From JBMOLK01 sp049325575 (GTDB lineage Bacteria; Bacillota; Clostridia; Acetivibrionales; Acetivibrionaceae): a stretch of DNA of 18,997 nucleotides. The stretch is taken from contig JBMOLK010000062.1 in NCBI GenBank assembly GCA_049325575.1, forward strand, positions 1-18,997. Direction: 5' to 3'. A program made the translations under genes and the position numbers. Positions 7,775 to 15,175 of the stretch are shown one piece after another; the first letter of the stretch is position 1, and each line of letters opens with the position of its first letter. The notes beneath the pieces are model-generated. The model saw nothing but the letters and a program-made list of their open reading frames with translations. It was not told where the DNA came from and ran no database searches.

Positions 7775-7819
7775 TTTAGCATTAATCAAATTCCGCTAAA
7801 AGGTTTGATTAACGCTAAA
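7775..7819. repeat. Long inverted repeat next to the IS1182 right tip
   Basis: TTTAGCATTAATCAAA (7775-7790) pairs with 7804-7819 over 16 bases with one mismatch and a 13-base loop. It starts exactly where the element ends. It may be part of the target, as the family is known for palindromic targets, or a terminator for the array that ends at 7910. Confidence 0.65.
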
Positions 7820-7866
7820 AAGTATAGGATTTCTGCTAAAAGGTTTGTTATTGCTAAAAGGTTTGA
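7795..7866 (+). repeat. Four short direct repeats, GCTAAAAGGTTTG-like
   Basis: Units start at 7795, 7814, 7835 and 7853. Three are GCTAAAAGGTTTG exactly and the second is diverged (GCTAAAAAGTATA). Spacing is 18-21 bases, close to two helical turns. They lie downstream of the whole minus-strand gene array and partly inside the inverted repeat at 7775-7819. Function unknown; protein-binding sites or debris of a simple duplication are both possible. Bases 7820-7909 hold nothing else I can name. Confidence 0.6.
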
Positions 7867-7909
7867 ACACCCATTAAAACATTTCCTAAACACACATAAA
7901 GTTAATATA

Positions 7910-8691
7910 TTATCTTTTCCCCATTGACTTTCTTCGTTCTGCTACTTCTTTCATATAAGTTTCTATATATGGTTTTACATCTTCAAGTTGTGCGAATTTA
8001 TCAAATTCAATTTTATTATTTCCAAAGTATCCCCTTAGCGTACTTATATGCTTATTATCTCTATGTATAAGATTCAAAGTATTACTAACAGAAGTATTTT
8101 CAAGTTCAATGGCAAACTCTATTAACTTCTGCGAACATAATATTGAATTCAATTTTAACACTTCTTCTGATAAATTATTTATTCTTGCCTGGCATGTTAA
8201 TCCATGAGCTTGAATCTTAACAACATTATTTTCTGATATTGATAAAAACGGATGTCCTTTGGTAAGCACTTTTTCAGGCAACTTCGTACTACTTTCTTCA
8301 GCCAAAATCCTCTTGCAATAGCTTCAATAAACTCATCATGGAAACTAAAGACATAATGCTTAAAATCAGTAAGCATCTCATTTACATCACCATTAAATTG
8401 ATATACGGTACCGTAATACTAATGTTCATAATTATAACGTTCTCTTAACCAGCCGGAATTTTGAACAACTTTTATCCAACAATATTTAGAATTAGTCTTC
8501 CAATCATATTTATACGGAAAGTGTTCACCTCTTGAAATTCTAATCGAATCAAGATTTTCAAAAGTAATTCTTCCATGTTTATCATCCGCGGTTGTAAAAT
8601 AAACCGCCACAAATGGATCCCCATAATAAAGCTGAGGGCTTAAAACTGAATCCGCTTCAATTGTAACAAATAAATCTTTTGCAACTTCCAT
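7910..8691 (-). pseudogene. Broken array gene: in-frame TAG plus frameshift (~260 codons)
   Basis: The start is ATG 8691 behind AAGGAGAC. The first 90 codons (MEVAKDLFVTIEADSVL...WLRERYNYEH) end at TAG 8419-8421. The same frame then continues, open and protein-like, with YYGTVYQFNGDVNEMLTDFK and FHDEFIEAIARGFW. At about 8300 one base appears lost, and the protein resumes in the neighbouring frame as EESSTKLPEKVLTKGHPF, on to TAA at 7910. Joined, this makes one protein of about 260 residues, and I recall a full-length family with this order of segments in Firmicute gene arrays. Function is unknown; position suggests an immunity-type protein. Two lesions of different kinds make a dead gene the most economical reading. 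The intact upstream part could still give a 90-residue product. Confidence 0.75.
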
Positions 8692-8740
8692 AAAATTTGT
8701 CTCCTTTTTATTACTGGCCCTTCAACTAATGTATTATGGA

Positions 8741-9103
8741 TTATAATAACTGGCATGAGCATAGCTCTGGCTCCAATAAAACTAAATGTGGCATCCAACA
8801 ATCCGACCTTTCAGTTCCTATTTCGTGATTATTTATACAAACTTTATTAAGTCCGTCACAACCGTCAAGACCGCAACATCCATTTAAGCGACTTGCGTTA
8901 GAATGATTTTTCGAATTTAGTAAGTCTTGCACATTAATAATTATCTTATTATCATCCATATTTGAAAACCCTGCATTACCAATTAAATAATAGCCTTGAG
9001 GAATATAATCTTCATTATCAGTTTCACTTAACAAACTAAAATCCTTTAGCTCGACCAATTTATTTGTCAATTGGATTTTACACACCTTACAAAACACAAT
9101 CAT
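8741..9103 (-). CDS. Cys-rich hypothetical protein, probable zinc-binding
   Basis: A 120-residue protein opening with CKVC (residues 5-8), followed by an insert and a C-terminal cluster: NGCCGLDGCDGLNKVCINNHEIGTERSDCWMPH. CxxC plus the later Cys and His residues suggest one or two structural zinc sites. The block RLNGCCGLDGxDG...HEIGTERSDCWMPH is one I remember as a conserved family of unknown function in Bacilli and Clostridia, often next to SMI1/KNR4-type genes. The ATG follows AGAGGTGAG. It is separated by 49 bases from the broken gene downstream and by 72 from the gene upstream, in line with a single operon. Confidence 0.75.
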   Translation of the reverse strand: MIVFCKVCKIQLTNKLVELKDFSLLSETDNEDYIPQGYYLIGNAGFSNMDDNKIIINVQDLLNSKNHSNASRLNGCCGLDGCDGLNKVCINNHEIGTERSDCWMPHLVLLEPELCSCQLL

Positions 9104-9175
9104 TGCTCTCTCACCTCTTTACTACGAATAAACGAAAAATTCAAAGTACTTTTAATACTATTTCCCCTTAAATCT

Positions 9176-9796
9176 CTATAATAGCTTATCAATGGCAGTT
9201 TTATATTGGTTTTTATCAAAAATCAGTTTTGGTATATTTTTGAACCAATCTATATTTTCATCAACATTGAAATACTCGTGTGTATAATTATGTATTCTTC
9301 TTCTTTCTTCCTCTTTCCAGTTTTCTGAAATCCAAGCATCCCATCTATAATCATCTAAGTTATACACGTCAAAATAACTCCCATAGTGTTCCCATTCTGC
9401 ATCTGTCCACTTTTCAAAATTCCTGATTCCTGAATTGACCCAATAATTGGTATTCCAATTATCCTTTTTTACTACCCCCACTTTTTCCCAAATAACACTA
9501 TCTTTAGTATGTATAATCTTTGCTACAACGACAGTACACCAAAGGTCCAAATCTTCTGGACATACTAATATAGGCACTGACACGCCTTCCTCATTTTCGA
9601 TTTTTACACATTCTCGAATATATTCTACCTCGCTCTTGCTGTCCAACTCTATGAACCAAGCAGATATTAACCCCTTCATTGTTTCTTTATGTGTATGTTC
9701 AAACAAATAAATATCTATAAGTGTATCATCAATATATATTCCTAAATGTTCGAACTGATAATCAGTAGTTGTTTTCTTGATTTCCAATTTATTCAT
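9176..9796 (-). CDS. Hypothetical acidic protein, Trp-rich, immunity-like
   Basis: A 206-residue protein rich in Trp, Tyr, Asp and Glu, with no signal peptide, membrane segment or known catalytic motif. A dense aromatic-acidic patch lies in the middle: NYWVNSGIRNFEKWTDAEWEHYG, then DDYRWDAWISENWKEEERRR. I do not recognise the family. Size, acidity and place in the array resemble immunity proteins, but this is inference. It starts 14 bases after the stop of the gene at 9811, so translation is probably coupled. No strong ribosome binding site is seen for this start. Confidence 0.65.
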   Translation of the reverse strand: MNKLEIKKTTTDYQFEHLGIYIDDTLIDIYLFEHTHKETMKGLISAWFIELDSKSEVEYIRECVKIENEEGVSVPILVCPEDLDLWCTVVVAKIIHTKDSVIWEKVGVVKKDNWNTNYWVNSGIRNFEKWTDAEWEHYGSYFDVYNLDDYRWDAWISENWKEEERRRIHNYTHEYFNVDENIDWFKNIPKLIFDKNQYKTAIDKLL

Positions 9797-9810
9797 TACT
9801 TCAAATTCCC

Positions 9811-10524
9811 TTATTTATTTTTGTAATATATTATGTTCCAAAAATTGAACTTTTCTCTTTTGGTATTACACCATTCAGGAAAGGTCATCTCTCTTTTCTC
9901 GCTTTTGTATTGCTCCCACATACTAATGAGTCTTGTAAAATACTGAATTTCTTCATTTAAAGTGGCCTTGCGATTTCCATCCATTAGTTTTTCTACATAA
10001 CTATATGCTTTTTTTAGTGATTGATTTGCATCACCGATGTTACCGATAAATAGAGACTCTGAAAGATGATGAGTTTGATAGTCAACATTACTTAAACAAG
10101 CATTTGTAAGTTCTATCAAAGAAATCTCATCTGTTGACTCTATCTCAAGTGCTTTTTCATAGCTCGATAGATCATTACTAAAATATCCATACCATCGATA
10201 AGGGGTTATATCTATCACTCCCTCCATAGCCCAATCTTTAAGTATTACTAATAAAAATTGATGTAATGGATGTGGAATAAGTTGATGAATGCTTTTATTA
10301 AAATAACTTAAAGCAGCAAGTTGGGCTACCATACTTCTTTGTTCTTCGATATTTTTTGATCTTATTTCCGCTATAAATTTTTCAAGCGATATTAAAGCTT
10401 GCTTTTTTAGTCCCTTTTCTTTAAGCAAACAATAATTCGCAAAGAATTGGTATCCCTCTATATCTACAAGCTTTTCTCCCACTTCTTTTAACCCTACAAA
10501 GTTTTCTTGATTCCAGTAAAACAT
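9811..10524 (-). CDS. Hypothetical helical protein
   Basis: A 237-residue, mostly helical soluble protein. MFYWNQENFVGLKEVGEKLVD opens a stretch that may form TPR-like helical pairs (FANYCLLKEKGLKKQALISLEKFI). A second segment, PYRWYGYFSNDLSSYEKALEIES, is followed by further helices and an aromatic C-terminus. I do not recognise a named family. The ATG has GGAGAG at 7 bases, formed by the last codons of the gene upstream, whose stop is only 3 bases away. The two are therefore almost certainly co-translated. Confidence 0.68.
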   Translation of the reverse strand: MFYWNQENFVGLKEVGEKLVDIEGYQFFANYCLLKEKGLKKQALISLEKFIAEIRSKNIEEQRSMVAQLAALSYFNKSIHQLIPHPLHQFLLVILKDWAMEGVIDITPYRWYGYFSNDLSSYEKALEIESTDEISLIELTNACLSNVDYQTHHLSESLFIGNIGDANQSLKKAYSYVEKLMDGNRKATLNEEIQYFTRLISMWEQYKSEKREMTFPEWCNTKREKFNFWNIIYYKNK

Positions 10525-10527
10525 TGA

Positions 10528-10938
10528 TTACTCTCCAATTTCACTATTCAATTTTCTCAAAACTTTCAATGCCAAATATCCCCAAGTCGCACCAGTTCCT
10601 TTTTTAGAAGCATTTATTTCAACTGATATTTCATCCCACAAATATAACTCTACCAAATTGTCTTTCTCGTCTGACAAATCCATTTCAAACTTGATAAACC
10701 TTCCATCATTTGTAACTATAATGCCTTCATCAGTTGAGCATCCCGGAAAGTTTTGTTCATAGTTAAGAATTATACTTGTTCTAATATCAATCTCCCTATT
10801 TTCAATAACTTTCATCAACCCCATAGGCAATTTGTTTTTTCGCCAGTACAAAGCTTCAGACAGTATTGCGCTCTCAGTTAGTGCGTTTTGTTCTTGAACA
10901 TTAAGCTGTCTTTTACTTTTGAGTTTTTCTATATCCAT
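10528..10938 (-). CDS. Hypothetical protein, translationally coupled to the next gene
   Basis: A 136-residue protein: a helical N-terminus (MDIEKLKSKRQLNVQEQNALTESAILSEALYWRKNKLP), then a beta-rich region (GIIVTNDGRFIKFEMDL, LVELYLWDEISVEINAS). I recall similar uncharacterised proteins in Firmicutes but no function. The ATG follows GAGGT at a good distance. It forms a tight pair with the helical gene downstream, which suggests the two products work or are inherited together. Confidence 0.66.
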   Translation of the reverse strand: MDIEKLKSKRQLNVQEQNALTESAILSEALYWRKNKLPMGLMKVIENREIDIRTSIILNYEQNFPGCSTDEGIIVTNDGRFIKFEMDLSDEKDNLVELYLWDEISVEINASKKGTGATWGYLALKVLRKLNSEIGE

Positions 10939-11011
10939 TTTCTTACCTCAACATACAACATTACAGCCTTTTACACCTATGCTGCTGTAACCACCTATAT
11001 TACCTAACAAA

Positions 11012-11476
11012 TCAAAATGGTAGCAGCTTCTTTTCCATTAATGCTACAAAAAGATGGCTTCTTTCACCAGGGATTTTGTACATTCCCATTGCATTCAAAT
11101 GATTTATAGCAATTGCAGTAAGCTCATATGCCATTGTTTCATCACAATCAAAGCCCTCATTTTGGAACAATTCATAACCTGTGATTTCCCGAAGTCCTTT
11201 TAATCTCTCCGCTTCCCGTCTTATTTCTTCAGTAAAACTATTATTTGCCCATCCCCACATCCATGTGTTCTTCTGATGCGCCCAAGTCCCTATACATACT
11301 ATATAAAACTCGATTTCCACCTTATTATTGTTTTTAAATTGAAGCGTTCTTGTTAATTGATCAAACCAATATTCTTCATACACACCAATATAATATTCTG
11401 AGAACATTTTCTCTTGTTTCTCTTCAAGTTCCCCATAACACTTATCTAAAAACTCATCAAATTGTTCGTCTGTCAT
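11012..11476 (-). CDS. DUF6882-like hypothetical protein
   Basis: A 154-residue protein with the pattern I associate with DUF6882: a strand ending in IGTWAHQKNTWMWGWANNSF (residues ~62-81), a helix with GLREITGYELFQNEGFDCDE, and a helical AYELTAIAINHLNAMGMYKIPG followed by a LFVALM strand. Function is unknown; relatives occur in clusters with SMI1/KNR4 and DUF1963 genes. The ATG is preceded by AAGGCGGG, an acceptable site. It is not overlapped by neighbours (54-base and 73-base gaps). Family name from memory, moderate certainty. Confidence 0.7.
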   Translation of the reverse strand: MTDEQFDEFLDKCYGELEEKQEKMFSEYYIGVYEEYWFDQLTRTLQFKNNNKVEIEFYIVCIGTWAHQKNTWMWGWANNSFTEEIRREAERLKGLREITGYELFQNEGFDCDETMAYELTAIAINHLNAMGMYKIPGERSHLFVALMEKKLLPF

Positions 11477-11530
11477 ATAAAACCCGCCTTTATTGGAGTA
11501 TCTTCTGCCAAAGCTTCAAAAGCCAGGTTA

Positions 11531-11914
11531 TTAATACTTCCTTAACTTTATATGTTCTTGCATCCATTGTTCAATTGTATCTCTTATTTCAAATCTATCC
11601 TTTGATTCCTTTTCCTTAATGGTGTCCCAGCTATGGTCTTCCCTAACAACCGCTAAAATCAGTTTATACCTTCCATCTATTCTTCCATCAGGGTACCAAC
11701 CCAAGTCAATCAATGGATGTTCTTTAGGAATATTCCAATCTCCTTTTTTTATGTCCATTTTTGCTATTTGAAGAATATCCTCGGTAAAGAGACCCCAATT
11801 ATTCAAGAAACCATCACCGTCATCTGACTCTACAGGATCAACGTCATGAAATCCATTATAACAAACTGCAAAGCCTGCAGGTATTCTTAATGGCATAAGA
11901 GGTATTAATGTCAA
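11531..11914 (-). CDS. Small hypothetical protein, TTG start
   Basis: A 127-residue acidic protein with RIPAGFAVCYNGFHDVDP near the N-terminus, then WGLFTEDILQI, then PLIDLGWYPDGRIDGRYKLIL. The last block looks like a conserved strand-turn-strand and the C-terminus is helical. I recall homologues in similar arrays without a function. I chose the TTG at 11914 because AGGAAGTG stands directly before it, while the first ATG (Met7, at about 11896) has no ribosome binding site. The position between DUF6882-like and DUF5984-like genes supports an immunity-array member. Confidence 0.65.
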   Translation of the reverse strand: MTLIPLMPLRIPAGFAVCYNGFHDVDPVESDDGDGFLNNWGLFTEDILQIAKMDIKKGDWNIPKEHPLIDLGWYPDGRIDGRYKLILAVVREDHSWDTIKEKESKDRFEIRDTIEQWMQEHIKLRKY

Positions 11915-12072
11915 ATTATCACTTCCTTAAAATAATCTTTCTACTGCGACTTTCAACTTCTTTCCACATTATTAAGCTAGCCGATAAGTTTAGTAATTAC
12001 CCATATCGGATTTTGGCCAATTAATATTATGTACAGCTTTTAATTACTGGTCCCACAACATAGATAATTCCA
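11915..12072. other. Spacer without a gene
   Basis: The larger gaps in the array (here and 12889-13062) hold no open frame, terminator or clear promoter that I can defend. The second has a weak inverted pair around TTAAGTTACTTACAG and CTGTAAGTTGCTTTA. Such larger gaps may separate transcription units. Confidence 0.4.
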
Positions 12073-12888
12073 CTAACAGCTTTGTATTAAGCTTTTAATG
12101 CTTTTTCTTACCTCCGACCAATCTTGTTTACCAATTAATGAGGGGCTTCTTAAATCTGATATAGCCTGTTCCATTTCTTTCTTAAATTTAACCTGGCTAT
12201 CCTTTAATAAATTAAAGTCTATTTGAACATTTTTAAACGGCCAGTTTTCGCAAGCTAATCTAACCTGTTTATCCATTTCTGCAAAGAAGTAACCAAAAGA
12301 ACTTGATATACCATCAACAAATTCATTAAAGTCTAAAGTATAGCTTCCTTGTGTTTCTCTCCATACATTAATACCTTCATCGCTACTTTTATTACAGTAC
12401 CAATAAACTGTAATTTTATCTCGATTTCTCACAAAGTATATTTCCGGAGCATAAAGCAAGTACCCTGAATCAAGCGACCTATCATGAATCCAATTACTTG
12501 CCGGAACATATATATCATCATAATGTTTATCTTCTTCATTCCACAAATTTTGAAGCCAGTATCTCAACATTTCTTTAAACTTAAGTAAGTTATTGGCATC
12601 TGAAATTCTATCATATATTTCATCTGGTACCGGTTCTGCAATGTGAGGTAATATCCAAAAGAAATCTTGATATATTCGAGCGAACTGATAATCAACATAT
12701 GGAATGTCCCTGTTTAAATCATGGTGTTTAAGAAAACTATCCGTATATCTAAATAGCTCAGCTTGCCCAATAGAAATCCAATAGTATGCATCGGTTAATC
12801 CAAACCAATGTAAGCTCCGACCTGTATGTTCATTTCCAAACGGTTGTATTTCCTTAAGCTCTCTTCGCCTATAATTAAATGAAATCAT
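12073..12888 (-). CDS. DUF5984-like hypothetical protein
   Basis: A 271-residue soluble protein. The block SLHWFGLTDAYYWISIGQAELFRYTDS (residues ~25-51) is the hallmark I associate with DUF5984. A helical middle follows (ISDANNLLKFKEMLRYWLQNLW). Then comes GYLLYAPEIYFVRNRDKITVYWYCNK, a beta hairpin, and a C-terminal helical segment with FGYFFAEMDKQVRLACENW. No catalytic motif is seen. DUF5984 proteins are uncharacterised and often sit beside immunity-type genes. The ATG follows AAGAGGT. The gene stands alone between two spacers of about 160-170 bases. Confidence 0.78.
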   Translation of the reverse strand: MISFNYRRRELKEIQPFGNEHTGRSLHWFGLTDAYYWISIGQAELFRYTDSFLKHHDLNRDIPYVDYQFARIYQDFFWILPHIAEPVPDEIYDRISDANNLLKFKEMLRYWLQNLWNEEDKHYDDIYVPASNWIHDRSLDSGYLLYAPEIYFVRNRDKITVYWYCNKSSDEGINVWRETQGSYTLDFNEFVDGISSSFGYFFAEMDKQVRLACENWPFKNVQIDFNLLKDSQVKFKKEMEQAISDLRSPSLIGKQDWSEVRKSIKSLIQSC

Positions 12889-13062
12889 TACTTACCTCTT
12901 TTCACAAGTATAGCCAGCAACCTCAAATATCTTAATGTCCTCATTAAGTTACTTACAGAATCTCTTCATCTTAAAAGAAGTCTAATAATCATCTAATGTT
13001 ATTTTTACTGTAAGTTGCTTTATACCCTGAATGGTACTATATTGATGTTTGCGTTTCATCAT

Positions 13063-13479
13063 TTACTTTTCAAACAAGGTATCAGTATATAATCTTTCAA
13101 AAAAGGCATTAATAGTACTTCCTTGTCTGATTACAGCTTCAAACTCTAATAAAAATGGTACCATTATGTAGCTCGGTTTTTCTGTACGCATATCAAAACC
13201 AAATGCCTCCCCTGAACCGTTTGAACCAAATAGAATTAAGCCGGGCACATATTCTTCAACCTCAAAATCTTCGTTATTTTGGACAATTTCTTCTATTGGC
13301 CACATTACAATATATGATTCGCCAATACTGCCCTCACAGCCATTTGTAAACAGCATAAAATCCACATAATCGCTCGGGAACTTGATTCCAAGACTTTTTT
13401 CAACTTCTTCAATTGTATTAAGTGAAGCAGGTTTATTCAAACCTAATTCAGTAATGTACTTTTTAAATTCACCATCCAT
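13063..13479 (-). CDS. SMI1/KNR4 (SUKH-1) family protein, probable immunity protein
   Basis: From ATG 13479 the protein has 138 residues. It matches the SUKH pattern: an N-terminal helix (LNTIEEVEKSLGIKFPSDYVDFMLFTNGCEG), a strand with MWPIEEIVQNNEDF, then ILFGSNGSGEAFGFDMR, and a C-terminal helix. SUKH proteins are known as immunity proteins against several nuclease and other polymorphic toxins in bacteria, acting by direct binding in the cytoplasm. The cognate toxin is not in the window. The open frame can start at TTG 13494, but the GGGGGC preceding ATG 13479 overlaps those codons and favours the ATG. It follows the DUF1963 gene by about 50 bases. Confidence 0.88.
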   Translation of the reverse strand: MDGEFKKYITELGLNKPASLNTIEEVEKSLGIKFPSDYVDFMLFTNGCEGSIGESYIVMWPIEEIVQNNEDFEVEEYVPGLILFGSNGSGEAFGFDMRTEKPSYIMVPFLLEFEAVIRQGSTINAFFERLYTDTLFEK

Positions 13480-13528
13480 TTTTAAAGCCCCCAAACTATT
13501 TGTTTATTAGCATGGTCTTAAAAAATCA

Positions 13529-14236
13529 TTAATAAAACTGTATATCTATAAACCATTCCTCTTCATGTCCCTTTGAAGTACCACGGGCAATATATACAGT
13601 GCCACTATCAACCCAATTTAAATGTACCTTTTCTTCTGAATTAATTTGCATACAAAACTCAGGATTGGCAGGGTGTTTGTTATATCCCCACCATTGTTCA
13701 TGTTGTATATTGCTAGCCCACCCACCTACTTTTGTTCTTTTTACGTTGTTATTAAAATCTTCTTCCATGATCCTGTCAAATTCCTCATCAGACATTTCAC
13801 TCGGTCTGATCAAATCCGGATCGTCATACACTGGATAATCTTCTTCGTAAAATTCCCACCTGCATTCAAATCCTTTATGCTTTATAGCCTCCTTTGGAGG
13901 TACAAGTTTAACTAAGCCATCTAATGATTTATATACCCTGAGACACCATGAGTTTTCATTATTTCGACCTGATAAGTACTTTTCTAAGTCTATATAAAAA
14001 GTTATAACGGCTATATCCTTTAATTGTTCTGGCAGATATGGTGCTTCAGTTAAGTTTAACTGACAAATATAAGTTAAAGGTTTTCCGTCACAAGTCGGCC
14101 ATTCTTCATTTGACTTCGCTACTGGAGCAAGTGCAAAATTTGATGCTAGCGGATCGTATGTAGGTCTAAAACCACCCACTGTTAAAACTGAGCATTTTCT
14201 CTTGTTTAGTTTAATATATTCATCGATTTCGCCCAT
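13529..14236 (-). CDS. DUF1963 (YwqG-like) protein
   Basis: A 235-residue protein with the YwqG/DUF1963 layout: GGFRPTYDPLASNFALAPVA at the N-terminus, LTYICQLNLTEAPYLP, a short ITFYIDLE strand, an acidic middle, then KVGGWASNIQHEQWWGY and the C-terminal MQINSEEKVHLNWVDSGTVYIARG. The family is widespread and of unknown biochemical function. It is repeatedly found with SMI1/KNR4 genes in toxin-immunity arrays. The ATG has GGAGGC at six bases. The gene upstream ends at 14296 if its TAG is ignored, giving a short gap typical of this operon. Confidence 0.85.
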   Translation of the reverse strand: MGEIDEYIKLNKRKCSVLTVGGFRPTYDPLASNFALAPVAKSNEEWPTCDGKPLTYICQLNLTEAPYLPEQLKDIAVITFYIDLEKYLSGRNNENSWCLRVYKSLDGLVKLVPPKEAIKHKGFECRWEFYEEDYPVYDDPDLIRPSEMSDEEFDRIMEEDFNNNVKRTKVGGWASNIQHEQWWGYNKHPANPEFCMQINSEEKVHLNWVDSGTVYIARGTSKGHEEEWFIDIQFY

Positions 14237-14295
14237 ATCAATGCCTCCATTTCGAACAAATCAAAGGTTAATATTTGAACAGCTGTTTACAATTG

Positions 14296-15165
14296 TTATT
14301 GCTTATTTTTTTGCTTAGCTGTTTGAATATAAGATTTTAATTTACTCAATTCTATATCCGGAAAGCCTCCCCATTGTTTCTCGTAATTCTTGTCTTCTTT
14401 CTTTTGACTTCTAATTTTTTCATATGATTTTGCAACTTCTTTTACAAATCCAAGAAAATCACCGGTAGTTTCAAAATCAGTGCAATAAATCTCTTCCTTT
14501 TCAAGATGTGCTCTCTCTTCTGGACCAATATCATATGAATCCCTTTTTGCTGTATAAACATCAATTGTTATCTTTTCGTTCTGCCTTTCTAACTTCCAAA
14601 TGTAAGCGCCTGGCTCTTCATCCTAACATAACCATTTAGTTTTTGATATGTCCTCTAAATTGACTGAACATAAATCGTTAATTGCAACAAGAAACTCGTA
14701 AGGAGCATCATTACAGAGATAATCAGAAGCAGTAACTGTTATGGTTTTAGTTCTATCGGCTAATATAACATCAAACCAACCTGCTTTTACTTCCGAAATA
14801 TGGAAACCTGGATAATTGTTATATTGCATATCTTGCAATAATTCTTTTGTGAACTCACATCCATAAGCTGAGTTGTTTTTAAAAGTCAGGTTCTTGAATT
14901 GCACAAACCCAAATTCTGCTGCATCAAGGCAATTGTTTTCGAACACTGAATTATCTAGGTTGCAATAGCTAAAATTACATGTTTTTAGATTGCACCTATC
15001 AAATACAGTTTTTGTGAGATTTGCTCCAGAAAAGTCGGCAATAAAAAAAAATTTTTCAAAGTATAAATTACTTAAGTTATCATTAATAAATGTACCCTCA
15101 ATGTCAAGCTCATAAAATTCGTTTTTCCCTGATTCTATTAGCACTAAAAGTTCTTCTGAAGTCAT
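14296..15165 (-). pseudogene. Pentapeptide-repeat protein interrupted by an in-frame TAG
   Basis: The first 180 codons start at ATG 15165 and give a helical lead. A pentapeptide-type run follows at ~43-105 (ADFSGANLTKTVFDRCNLKTCNFSYCNLDNSVFENN), then a second domain with GWFDVILADRTKTITVTASDYL. TAG at 14623-14625 follows KTKWLC. The same frame then stays open for 108 codons to TAA at 14296. It reads DEEPGAYIWKLERQNEKITI and later QWGGFPDIELSKLK, which looks like the missing C-terminal domain (total ~289 codons). There is no ATG or ribosome binding site after the TAG. A CAG-to-TAG change would explain it. Pentapeptide repeats form beta-helices and here likely serve binding, not catalysis. The start lies 10 bases after the stop of the gene at 15176. 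Confidence 0.75.
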
Positions 15166-15175
15166 TTGTATATAA

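Larger units (their letters stand above)
6000..7775 (+). mobile_element. IS1182-family insertion sequence (copy 2)
   Basis: The element of about 1.78 kb holds one transposase gene. The right tip is set by comparison with copy 1: both end in GATACAAT (7768-7775) and then diverge. The left end is less certain. TGTATAAT at 6001-6008 matches the inverted right tip (ATTGTATC) in about seven bases, which places it near 6000. No target duplication is visible, and a 45-base inverted repeat begins at the right tip. It is the same element, in the same orientation, as the fragment at 1-205. The pair brackets about 5.8 kb of DNA. Confidence 0.82.

Noticed and set aside
7795..7866. CRISPR-like array
   Set aside because: Units are only about 13 bases, spacers 5-8 bases, one unit is diverged and no cas gene is present.
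13599..13915. Two overlapping plus-strand frames opposite the DUF1963 gene
   Set aside because: Both are shadows; the minus-strand gene has a strong ribosome binding site and family motifs throughout.
8419..14625. Claim that the organism decodes TAG as pyrrolysine
   Set aside because: No pyl genes in the window, several genes use TAG as a normal stop, and one of the two split genes also has a frameshift. Kept only as a low-interest alternative.
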